The notes beneath the pieces were generated by a model that saw only the letters and a list, made by a program, of their open reading frames with translations, made no database searches and was not told the DNA's origin. A stretch of DNA of 64,000 nucleotides from Drosophila pseudoobscura (taxonomy: Eukaryota; Arthropoda; Insecta; Diptera; Drosophilidae). Below, in pieces: positions 26,101 to 38,000 of the stretch. Position 1 is the stretch's first letter. Each line of letters opens with the position of its first letter. The stretch covers positions 17,435,001 through 17,499,000 of the forward strand of contig NC_046681.1 in assembly GCF_009870125.1 (NCBI RefSeq), in the 5' to 3' direction. The translations under genes and the position numbers were made by a program.

Positions 26101-28841
26101 TCAAAACAAAAACAGTACTGAGGTTGGGTTTCAACAAACCCAAGCTGTTTCCATACCGCACGTTCTATCATTTTTCCCCACCAACGACGTATTATGCTGC
26201 CGTTTTATGTCTTTCAATACAGATAGAGACAACGGATGTGGCAGTGCGAAAATTATCCTATCTGATTTTGCAATCTATTAGATAGTGTCTCAATATTGTT
26301 TATTGGACGTTGATATGCAATGAGAGCACCGTCAAGTAGCCCATTCGTTACCAAGCCGAGGGCTGTTACGGGCCTGGGCCTAAGATCCGCAGGCAGATGA
26401 TGCTTCATCGCCAACAGTAGAATTAAGCAATATTTTCAACTCAAATAATGACAAATTTGTAAATGGGAGTGGCAATTTGGCTTCAAATTAATAATAGCCC
26501 AGGCTAAGAATGTACAAAACATAAGTCTGCTTTCCCGCTCTACCACAATCACCCCTCTCACAACAATTCGACTGGTTTTAAACTATTCTTATTTTCCCTT
26601 GACATATTTTCGTAAGGTATAAAATGAAGATACATTTTATGAGAATCTGAATCTTATTCAATTCTTTTTTAATCCCATTGATTAGAAATCCATATCAACA
26701 TGGAAAAAATGGTCGCCCGGCGAATCAGGACCTGGAGGTCGAATTTCTGGATCAGTTTGCGGCTTAGATCCAAAATTTTGCGATGCACCAGCGTCAATAG
26801 CACCATATGAGTGGCCCGACGACATCACAAAGTGGCCCATTTGTCGTAAAACGAATTCATTCACGCAGCGCTATCGTTATAAAGACCATACTTCTGAGCA
26901 TATGGTCTGCGAAGTAATTGGTCATCCTTGTTGCACCGGGTTATACGGAGAATGCCGAATAACGACGCGGGAGTATTGTGATTTTATAAATGGATATTTT
27001 CATGAGGAAGCCTCTCTCTGCTCACAGGTGAGTGTTAATGGCTTGAAATTGTTGTCGTTACTCCAGTACCTGTCCCATTTACTTTCAGATATCATGCCTC
27101 AACAATGTTTGTGGAATGTTACCATTTATATCTGTAGAAACTCCAGATCAGCTCTATAGACTGCTAACATCACTGTGCATGCATGCCGGTATCTTACACT
27201 TGGCAATTACACTCATTTTCCAGCATTTGTTTCTTGCTGATTTGGAAAAATTAATTGGAACGCTACGAACTGCTGTTGTCTACATAGTTTCCGGCTTTGC
27301 AGGAAATCTTACAAGCGCTATAATTGTACCACATCGCCCAGAGGTAATTGAAAATATCTAAAAAGTTGCAATGTGAAATAAATTCTCCAAGTCGAAACCT
27401 CCATCCTCTTTTCAATGGAGTCAATGGAGTAACGAGAGAGGCTCATATCTGAGTACCTAAAAACAATCGGCACGTTATCCTACAAGATAGACTTTGTAGT
27501 GATTCAGATGTTTTATTAAAAAATCTTTTAATTAATTTGTTTAACAGGTTGGACCATCAGCATCGCTCTGTGGTGTGGTGTCTTCGCTTATTGCACTTTT
27601 GATATGGATGCATTGGAAATGTCTTCACAAGCCGCATATTGCTTTATTTAAATTGTTACTCTTATGCAGTGTTCTGGTCGGAATCGGAACCCTACCCTAT
27701 CAGCTGAATTTTGTTGGACTTTTGGCTGGAGTGGCTTGTGGTGGCCTTTTAACTATGACCCTAGTGCCATTTACAACATTTTCGAAATACGGACGAAAAA
27801 AAAAGGTTATAATTATAAAGGATTTTGGTTTATAAAAGATGCTCAATGTTTTTATTTTCAGATAAAACTTATTTGGACATGTCTATTGTTCCATGTAGTA
27901 GTATACAGTGGTTTGATTGCTACCTTTTACATTCATCCCAGTGAATTTCATACAATAAGCATTGTGGATATTTTTAGTAATAGCAACGGATACGATAATG
28001 TCACCAACTCTGACCATCATGGCGTTGACGTCATAAGCAGCACCACTAGATACACGGAGGCCCAAAATCCCCAATTTTATTATCACCATCATTCTGATGA
28101 TATTATCAGAAATAGTGTCGCATTCACAGAAAGAGCTCTTGTTTCGGTAAGTACAATACCACATATGTATAAGTTAATTGTATCTGTATTGAAAGGACAA
28201 AAAAAGTTATTTTTAACTCAGTTTAGTTTGCAAAGTGCATTAAATTAATATCAGAAAACGACTGACTTAATTATAAGTGCTAGAAACCTACGATTGATCG
28301 CGGTAGAGGAAAAGACGGTAGAGGAAGGCAGCCGTCAACGGGAAGTCTGCAACGGTAGCATTGCTAGCATCGGTGGTGAAGGTAGAGCGCAGCAATGTCA
28401 AAGTCGCATTGTCAGCATTGCCGCAGACGCGTGGTCGAAGATGGGGTGGAGATAATACATTACATATTACATTTTAAACGGTTTTACATAAACGTCGGGT
28501 TAAGGAAAAAGTGGCTCTCTCTGATTGACTTTATGGACATTAATTTAGTGAACTTATTTTTTTTGCAGCACATAATATATCCATCAACTCCACGGAAAGC
28601 AAGTGTTCAACAGTGGCAGAAAGCTGAGTTGAGTCGTTCGTTGAATAACTTTACAAATTATAGTAATATAAAAAAAAGTATCGAACATATATCAAACGTA
28701 AAAAAAATGTTTACCCTACCTGTTAGATTAACAATTCAAAATAACCATTCAAATCTTATGACTGAATTAACAACAGTGAATACCAAAATGAACCAGAAAT
28801 ATTTAGGTTACATAAACAACACAAAAGAAAAAAGCCCGTAA
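23147..28841 (+). CDS. rho-5: Inactive rhomboid (iRhom), rhomboid-5
   Basis: Exons are 23147-26065, 26686-27027, 27089-27343, 27548-27805, 27862-28146 and 28569-28841, all phase 0, giving 1,443 aa (D. melanogaster rho-5 about 1,429 aa). iRhoms are ER membrane pseudoproteases; fly Rho-5 limits EGF-receptor ligand secretion. The first about 850 residues are a long low-complexity cytoplasmic tail with the conserved [18 protein letters not shown] segment. The first membrane helix is about 853-880 ([19 protein letters not shown]), then the cysteine-rich luminal iRhom homology domain (exons 1-2, with [12 protein letters not shown]), then the rhomboid core (exons 3-5). The serine site reads GPSAS (1174-1178) with a Pro next to the Ser, and the active His is replaced in NFVG (Gly1229). 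The start Met is bounded by an upstream in-frame TGA. A 3' splice site at 23124 implies a 5' non-coding exon. Confidence 0.96.
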
Positions 28842-29087
28842 TTATTTTAAATAATCGAATCAATTAAATAAAATATAAGTATATATAGTATGTAACACAT
28901 TATACATGTATTGATAATATATTATATCTTTCAAATAAAATATGAAAAAATAAATATAGTCCTAATAAATTTCAAAAATTTAATGATAATCACCATTTGT
29001 ATTTTTTTCGTCATTGGCAACTGAGCTGTGCCCTTTGGCCTGGGCGATCTTTGGGTCCGTCCACTGCCGTGGCCCTCTTCTTCGCCT
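28842..29087 (+). terminator. rho-5 3' flank with polyadenylation-type signals
   Basis: AT-rich 3' sequence after the rho-5 stop with AATAAA hexamers near 28865-28870 and 28935-28940, both plausible polyadenylation signals. The foldback element starts about 250 bp beyond the stop, so a read-through transcript would include it. Confidence 0.5.
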
Positions 29088-30612
29088 TTCCTTGAAAAAA
29101 CATACTTGGGAAGAATTGGGGAAAACATACGTGCTGGGGTTGTTTGAGTCCTTGCCAAAGTATCAATGATATTTCCAAAATCAGGAACGTATGGAGTGGC
29201 CAGTTCAGCTCACAAATAATGCAGAATACAGGATACATATGTTAGTCCTGGGTCCTTGATAAGGACTTCACCAAATCAGGGACATTTTTCTGGTCACAGG
29301 ACGCCATTGCACGCCTAGATCGGCCCACAAATAGCCGAGAAAACGAAATATATATGGTTGGGGTTGTTAGAGTCCTTACCGAAGGAGCAAGGACATTTTT
29401 CTAATCAAGGCGGGCCATTGCATGCCCAGATCGGGCTAGAAAATAAGGGTTTAAACAAGATATATATGTCTGGAGAAAATATCCTTTATCCTTGGTCCTT
29501 GCAAAGGACTTCATAAAATCAGGGACATTTTTCCGAACACAGGAAGCCGTCGCACGTCCCGATCGGCCCACAAATAAGGAAGAAAATAAAATTGGCTTGT
29601 AATTTGTTGTTTTTGAAAATGTAGTTCACGAAATCCTCGACAGGGGCGCCAGCGTACAAAAAAATAAAACTCACGTCAAATGGCCAAAAACTGGACGGGA
29701 CACCAGGCCAACAGAAATCAGCAGCAAGCAACTGCAGCGAGTGCAAAAAAATGGTGCATACTTTTGGGGGCAACAATTTTTAAAAAAATTCAGCGACCTT
29801 CTCCTGATTTCTGTTGGCCTGGTGTCCCATCCAGATTTTGACCATTTGACGGTGATTTCTTGACCTACATTTTCATAGCCCGTTTTGTTTTCTCCGTTAT
29901 TTGTGGACCGATTTGCGCGTGCGACGGCTTCCTGTGCTCGGAAAAATGTCCCTGATTTTATAAAGTCCTTCTCAAGGACCAAGGACATCAAGGATAAATA
30001 ATACTAATTTTCTCCGTTATTTATGGGCCGATCTGGGCGTGCGACGGCTTCCTATGTTCGGAAAAATGTCCCTGATTTTATAAAGTCCTTTGTAAGGACG
30101 AAGGATCAAGGATACTTTTTCCAGACATATATATCTTGTTTTCTCCCTTATTTGTGAACCGATCGGAAGGGGCGACGGCTTCCAGTGCTCAGAATAAAAT
30201 CCCAGATCTGATGGAGTCCTTATCGAGGACCAAGGATCAAGAATATTTTCTCCAGACATATATATCTTATTTAATCCCTTATTTTGTAGCCCGATCTGGG
30301 CGTGCGGAGGGCATGCGTGATCAGAAAAATGTCCTTGATCCTTCGCTAAGGACTCGAACAATCACAACCATACATATTTAGTTTCTCGGCTAGTTGACGG
30401 CCGATCTAGGCGTGCAATGACTTCCTGTGATCGGAAAAATTTCCCCGAATTGACGGAGTCCTTATCAAGGACCATGGACTAACATAAATATCCTGTTTTC
30501 TCAATTATTTGTGGGCCGATCTGGCCGTTCCATACGTTCCTGATTTTGGAAATATCATTGGTAAGGCCCCACCCTAGAAAGTATGTTTTCCCAATTCTTT
30601 GCAAGGATATTT
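29088..30612. repeat. Foldback element: long inverted repeat built of about 110-130 bp subrepeats
   Basis: The left arm (about 29088-29733) contains several units that each carry GGGACATTTTTC, GATCGGCCCACAAATA and TATATATG blocks. The right arm (about 29808-30612) is the reverse complement, unit for unit: for example GGAAGCCGTCGCACG at left and CGTGCGACGGCTTCC at right. The outer ends match too (GAATTGGGGAAAACATAC against GTATGTTTTCCCAATTC). The centre also pairs (GGACACCAGGCCAACAGAAA against its complement), leaving a loop of only about 70 bp. The right arm is slightly longer by about one unit. The layout resembles Drosophila Foldback-type transposons, or a hairpin-RNA locus. No transposase is visible. 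Confidence 0.85.
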
Positions 30613-30711
30613 TTTCAATAGTTGTATTCATCAAATCGTAGCTGAGTATAAATAAATAAACACGTGAAAAACATTTGTATCTATCTTAAACCTAATAACA
30701 TTAAAATTTAT

Positions 30712-31085
30712 CTAGAGTCTAGTAGCCCGCGAGGCGCTACCCTTGCCCTTGCCATTGTCAAAGTCCTTGTAGTCGATGTCCAGGTCGAAGGATGACGATG
30801 ACTTGTTCTGTCCTGATGGGATACGATTCTGTCTGGCTGGGATACTTTGATAGAACTCCGTCTGGCGAGGAGGAAATCGAATACGACACGCCTTGTGGCA
30901 AAGCGTAGGGCACATAAGTCCTCTGTGAAGGAAGATTTATTTTAAAATAAATCCGCAATTATATTCTGGTTTACTTACGCGTCTCGATGCCGAAGCTCAG
31001 CGTTTCATTGGGCGACGTATCAATGGGGGGTTGCTGACAATATTTTTCGTCGGCGGGAACCACCGATTGCGCCGTCGATTATCAG
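30712..31085 (-). pseudogene. Broken two-piece coding remnant, unidentified
   Basis: On the minus strand, the segment 30965-31080 encodes ADEKYCQQPPIDTSPNETLS followed by FGIET and a GTAAGT donor. After an AT-rich gap with a CACAG acceptor, 30712-30920 encodes a Ser/Lys-rich tail with SSSSFDLDIDYKDFDNGKG and a stop. The second piece reads well in one frame at its start and another at its end, and the splice phase does not join cleanly, so it looks frameshifted. In-frame stops lie just upstream of the first piece. I do not recognise the protein. It may be a decayed host gene copy or cargo of the adjacent foldback element. Confidence 0.4.
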
Positions 31086-31429
31086 ATTGTCGACTCGGAG
31101 CTCTCGAGAGGACGAGGAGCTATGGCGGAATCACCCGCGGAGGAGGTACCGACGGCGAGCGGCCTGCAAAGATGGCAAGATGAGGGGATCGCGACATAGC
31201 AGTTTGTGGACAGAGAGGGACTCGGCCAATAGAGCTAGAGGGAATACAAAAATAAAAGAACCAAGAAAAAATTGTCAACGGAAAATATGAATAGGGGGGA
31301 AGCAAGGAAAACTTACCCGGTCAAAGCCGATGAGGTAAAGCCGATGCAGGAGGCAATACGAGGTCGGTTTAAAGAGAGAAAATCGCCACAGCAGTGAAGG
31401 TTAAATTCTCGCGCCGCTTATCCAGGAAA

Positions 31430-31880
31430 GTATATAATCCAATATGCTCTCAGAAGGAATAAACAATTACGATTTATATTGGGAGCTGGACCCATCGCTA
31501 ATCAATTAACTTTCAACTGGGTTTTCAGGGTCTTCGGCTCTGGCGTTCAGCCATCATGAGCACACGGGAAAGACCAGAAATATTTTAAATGCATACAAGA
31601 CTCCTGCACAATGAGACAGTTTTTTGTATATGCACTTCGCACTTGGAAACCACTTCCTAACGTCAAGGCAATCAGTGGTGCCATGCAATTCAAGTTGACC
31701 TTTATATTTAAAATAGTAAAGATGAATGAAAAGAGAGCGAGACCTCTAGAAACTACATTACAAAATTACATTAGAAAATATTAGTATACAATTTTAATTG
31801 TAATTTTAATCACTTCTTAATGTTAGTAAATTCCATTCTTAAATTTAAATAAAACTAATTCACTTGTTGTGTCTAGCGCC
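31430..31880 (+). mobile_element. Probable LINE 3' end fragment
   Basis: The plus-strand translation near 31610-31700 reads TFFVYALRTWKPLPNVKAIS, resembling the C-terminal F-x-x-x-x-x-x-W-x-x-LP pattern at the end of ORF2 in CR1/jockey-type LINEs. Upstream, LRFILGAGPIANQLTFNW is open in another frame. It is short and frame-broken. AT-rich sequence follows to the xnp 3' end. Confidence 0.4.
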
Positions 31881-32099
31881 CTAATTTATAAGTATGTAAT
31901 ATGCTCGTAGCGCAAGGATGGAATAATAAAATATACAAAAAATTTTTTAATTATGAATTATAAATAAACAAACCTTTTTATTTAAACTATTAGCATTATT
32001 TGTGTACTATGCATTTTTTTAACAACAAAAAATGCTTTTATTGCCTTATGCTATTTCATGGCGGGTCTGCTGTTAGGCCGGATTGAACATATCGATGAA

Positions 32100-35000
32100 T
32101 TATAATTTATTCTTTTTTAAATTGAGATCTTCGTCTTGAGTACCTGCTGACCTTTTCCTAGTTGAAAGTGGAGTCCTGAAAAACAAAAGAGGAAATCAAT
32201 TAAAGGCATAAGTATCAGTATCTTCATTTAGTTATATTTATTTGTGCTTAATCGTCTTCAATATTGAGTGAATTTTTAAAAGAAAAAGTCAACCAAACGC
32301 AACATAGTATTTTTTTTAATTTTAAATATTTTATAATATCTTCCGTGTGGATGACTACAGTGATCTGGCAGTCTGGAGCAGAGTCTAATTGTAGGATTGT
32401 ATTCAAATATTTTGGGCCTGGAGGTCCAACGAGTCAGTCGACTCGTTAATAATAATAATAAGAATACAATTATGTTCTTACCCGATAGAGCAGACATCAA
32501 TTTCAACATTATCATTGCTAACATTTCGTCCCACGTTGTCTTTGAAAGGAGAAAAAGGTTCATGGACTTTATTCCTTACTTTATTTTGATGATTTAGCGA
32601 AGGGGTATCTTTTGGATCTCCTATTGTTGACTTCGTTGAATGTTGTATAGTTTTGTTAAACACTCCACTTTTAGAATTTGCGTTTTTATTCAGTGAGACG
32701 CTTGACACCAACTTCAAATCACTAACCGTATTTTTCTGTACAATATTGGAGCGGTCATAGCGTGTAGTGCTTGAAGCGGCATCAGAAGTACTCGTAGACA
32801 TTGCAAAAGGTTGCTTGGAATTACGAATAGTTTGCGGAGGGCTAGCTAGGGGTACATTTTGCATGCCACAATTGGTCAAACCCTTACGGGTTATGTTTTC
32901 TAAAGAAGAATTCTGGTTAACTACAAGGTTTGTCGTGTCTTTATGAACAGCGGCATAGGGTGGGACTTTTCTTTTTCGTTGATTAGTGTTTTTTGAAGAG
33001 TTTGACACAGGATCTTTAATCACCATTGTTGCCGATTTTTCTTCATCTGCTGTAATATGTGTAAGATCAACGGTATTTATATTTTTAGCAATAATTGAAT
33101 CATTCGCAGCGCATACGCTTTGAGTATATCGAGGATCGAATGCACTTAAACGTTCCTTTCTTGAAATTTCATTATCTCCAACGTCTGTAAACTTTGCTTT
33201 ATTAGTTGAAGCATCATAACTCTGATTCGAAAAGTTCATGAGACTAGAGAAAGGACTTTCAAGAAAATTTTTGTATTGTTCAAACGACAGTACCTTGTTT
33301 GTATTTAGATTCGATTGCTCAATACTTTTAGAATGTCTCTGAAATATATCATTTGGAGCTATTGAACTGGAACTATTTGGCACGCTAGGTACACTCGCAG
33401 AAAGAAAATTATGATTTGATTGGTTGATTGGATTATAAGGGGAGACATAGCTATTATCATTTAAGCAAGAACTAATGTCTGGATATCGTAGCGAATACTT
33501 TTGGTAGTAGTTTAAGTTGTTCAAGTAATTTTGATTCATGTTGTAATTAAGTTGTGGCATAAATGTTGTTGGCTGAATACTGTAGTTTAATAAATTTTGC
33601 ATCTGAAAAAAAATAAAATTATTTTTGTTATATATGTGTGTACATATGTGTGTAATGTACACATTTGACATAAGTTTCAGTTTAACGAAATATTGCATAG
33701 AACATAAAACTGCAAATTCTGGGACACCCGAAAACTTTCTTCCTGATGTTAAAAAGGAAGACCCAAAGATCTTGACAGCCTTACAAACGTTTATATCAAG
33801 GGAAACTACGAGGCTCCTAACGAAGCCACCATATAATCAGATCCTAGTGATTTAGTTCTATCCCAGTAACAAGGGCATCACATTTTTATTGGGATGATAA
33901 TTTCTACTTACATCCAGACTTGGAATTGGAGCTAAGTACGAGGACAGCCTTGAAGTCGGAATACTGCTTTGACCTCTGAAGAAGAAAAAAATTGATTATG
34001 CTTTTATGTTGCTTTTATAAGACCGCTTTAAATATCTGCTTACGTTTCAGCATGTAATCCTTCCTTTTGTTCTGAGGGAGAGAGATTGCAAATAATAAAT
34101 ACATATATTATCATAAAGGTTGAGAGACTCTATTTAATGTTTTACCTAGATTGACTTCTAATTCTTTTTCGTACGTTTCCCAAGCATCCGCTTTTTCTTG
34201 TTCACTCAATTCTTGCTCCACTTTATTTTCTAAGAGACTGTCATGCTCATGGTATTTATAAACAAGCTCCGATTGTCTTAATAAGTGTGCCAGTATAGTG
34301 TCCTTAGGAAGCACAGGCATAGTTCTTTCACTTTTTTTTGGTTTCGTCAACCTATAAAGTAAAATATTAGCAAGTCAATAATTTATTATTCCAAAATAAC
34401 TTTCTTAGAGGGTAGCATCTCGGCTCAAAGTGTACTTTACATTTGATTTTATTGAAGTATAGCGTAAGTTAGTGCGGGAAGCACAAGAAAGCTCTCTCTC
34501 GCTCTTGGCAAATTCACCCCACTTCGCTACATTATATAAGTTAGGCTTAAGATTTAATTAAATGAAGAGGAAAAGGTCCTTACAAATAATTGAAATCGAA
34601 AGCAGGTATTTTTCGTTTTTCGTCGCTTGAAATATAAAAAATTTGCAGCCACCAGTATAGATTTTTTATATTTGGAAAAACTATTTCAAAACTTCATGGC
34701 GCCCCAGGATGGACTCGCAAATTAAATCTACATATATATAGTTGAGTGGCGCAGTGACACGACTGAAAGGTGCGATACATATCTGCAAGCATATATATTC
34801 TTATATAGATATATATTAAATTTACTGCACATCGTGTGTGCAAGAACGCAGGCAAATGAAGCTGCAAAATCACCGCGTCGGTCGCCCAAAAACCCTGTGA
34901 GTAGTTCTACCGCCGAGCGATATCGACTCCAGAGGAAAATTTTCGTTCTCGGGCCATGAAGAGGTTCAAGAACACACCATCGATATGATGGTTTCGACAT

Positions 35001-38000
35001 CGAAGGAGGATAACCATGGAGAAATTCGGTGCCTACTAGTCACTTCCAAAACAAGATAGGCTCCAAAGATATCAATGAAACCAATTTCGATTCCCAGGAT
35101 GGAACTTATGGCAATGTGGTATTGATGATAATTAAATAGAATAACTTAACTATAAAGAGCAATGAGGTAGATCAGAAATAACTGATCTACAATGTATGTA
35201 CATTATTATTTTATTGATTCTGGCAATAATAATCGACTATATATATCGACTCTACTATTAAAGCTGATAAAGAATATATATACTATGTAGTTTATGGGGT
35301 CGCAAACGCTTCCTTCTGGCTGTTAGGATGTCTGTTCAATTCCGAATATTCAGTATTCAGACAAATTTAGTTTAGCTTCATAAATAAATCATTACTTACG
35401 TATAAAGTTCTGCTAATTCCTCCATGTTATAGTGCCTATCTATTTGTTGTTCATCTACTACTCGAAAACTCATAGCTTGTTTTGTAACAGATCGAGAGTA
35501 AACTTTTTCTTCCATTGTGCCCTGTAAGTATAAGAAACGTAAAAATGAAAACAGCTGTATAGCTTCATGGCTCATTTTACAATACCATTGCAATTAGACG
35601 ATATATATAGCAATTTTTTTTTTGCCCCAGACGAAATACTCGAAATATATTTTGTTGATCATTAGAGGGATTCCACGAGGTATCTAAAATTATAACTCTA
35701 TTCGCTCCAATTAGATTTATTCCTTGGCCTCCAGCTCTGGCAGATATTAGAAAAACGCGTGCACGTTTGTTGACTTCACTGTTGAATCGTTTGATCATTT
35801 CATGTCGTATGTTTTTAGGTGTTCTGCCATCCAGTCTGTAATAGTCCTGGCCACTGATCCATTTTCCTGAGGGTTTATGACTTGATGGTACATCTGGAAT
35901 GCAAAAAGTTTGTCAGAGTCTGCAAACTATTCGCGTAATATTTCGTAAAAAGTATGTATGATCTATTAACTTCTAGATTAATCTATAAATATTCTTAGGC
36001 CAATTGAAAGCTTTCAAAATTGCAAAGTTGATTAAAACTAATTATAATATAATTATAATATACTAAAACATATTGGAGCCCCAAGTCTATCAGAAAAATT
36101 TACATTGATGTCAATTAATTAATTATTATTAGTCATAATATATGAAATTTAGCGTATTCTGAGCTTACGGGCGAGATAAAACAGTTCGGGATCAGACTCC
36201 GTAATCCGTTTGAAAAAGTATTCCACAACATTCAGTACTGCCACAAAAGCGGAAAAGATTAAACTGGAAAGAAAGAAAGAGTAGAAAATTAATAACGATC
36301 AAAACATGAATATTGTTTCATGTGCATGCGTCTATTAAGTTACTTAAGTGTTGGCACAGCAATCACTCTTCAGTTTAAAGGCTTTTCCATTCACATAATA
36401 GTGGGCGTGGAGTTCACCTTTAGCGACCCACCAAGCCGATCGACGTTGAGCTTTAGAAAGCCGAAAAAAAAGGTGCCAAAATGGAAGGATAGGCTCTTGG
36501 AAGTCACCTCCTTCTCAAGTTCGCTCAGAGGAACCTTGGAACCTTGGAAAGGCAGCACGGGCACAGTGCGAGTAGGAGCCGACCTGATAAATTCGCAAGA
36601 CTCCAACAAGTAACTAGGCGTTGTTATAAAGCAGCGAGCATGAAAAGAGTCCTCTCTCGCATACGGCCAAATGTATAGTTTTATATAAATAGTTTTTAAA
36701 GAAAACATTTAGATGGTGTTTTGCCTAGGTAGAGTCTTGGCTGTCTGTTTTCTAGGTATATGTGTAGCTGTGCACCTGCTCACCATTTTTCGCCCTTCTC
36801 TTCGCACATTCGAAGAATGGAAAACATTATCCGGAGTTTATTACTAGGAATTACAGATTCCAGATCTGATTTTGTCAGATACCTGCGCCACCAATCATTA
36901 GTTACAGACATAACACCAGTTTGACTGTCATAGATGTCATCTGGTTGATCTTCTTCGGAGTTCGGGCAAGGGATTTTTTTAATTTCTTTTTTGCTTCTTT
37001 GCTAAAAACAATAGTTATACGTTATAAGATGGTTTTAAGAGCAGTAACCAATAAGTTGTTTACGTACGATAGTAGCATTTTTCCATGCGTCCTCTAATAC
37101 CTTAGGATGTGTCCATATCTAAGGAAGAAAATTATTAGCATGTATCATCTCAAACATATTAAACTTACCTTTCTTAAAACAGTATAATCTGTTATCAGGC
37201 TTTTGCCTCGACAGTCGCCGCGGTTTCCTATTGCTTCCAATATATGTTCATAAAGTATATTCTATAAAGAAATTCGTTGAAAACCTTTCATTAAAGTGAT
37301 ATTAAATACAGAAGTAATGCACGTTATGTTTGTATACTTTATATATTTGTATTATTTTTAAATATATTCAGGAAAAAATATACTACTAATAAACGAAGTA
37401 CTGCTTCTTGCAAGAGAATTCGAGAATTTTCAGAATTATTCAGTATTTTTTACTCGGCTTTCCTGAATAAGCTGAAAAGCTTGCATTTAGAATCATGAAA
37501 CCATTAGAATTGATTAAATATCATAGAGACATACAAAAATCATAATAAGCTAATTGTATATATATTGTTCGACAATCAAAAAGGAATAAATAATTACGTA
37601 CCTGAACCGACGTCATCGGAATAAATAAAACATACTCGAATTTTTGTGGCAAAAACGTTTTAAGCAACTCTGCCTCTTTCCTCTGTAAATAAAAGAAAAA
37701 AAGTAATATATTAAACTTTATCACCATATTTATAGAACATTTATCAGCCGCAACTTAACACACGTTCAAGTCGATTTCTTGCGAGGAAGGCGTTCCTAAT
37801 GCACATTAAGAACTCATAAAATATATTCAGCAGCATTAATGGTCTGTTTCTATGCAAACTAGTCACTCAGTTTTCAATCTAAAATCAAATCGCCAAAATC
37901 AAATGTACCAATATACCATAGAGCTCCATAAAAAAGATCGGTTAAACAATCAATAATTCCCTTCCTGTTTTGTGACGAGGTGTTGGAATCACTATTACAG

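Noticed and set aside
29519..30361. Open frames of 85-114 codons in the foldback arms
   Set aside because: They appear because the subrepeats lack stops in some frames. The same units give unrelated peptides in different orientations, with no domain resemblance.
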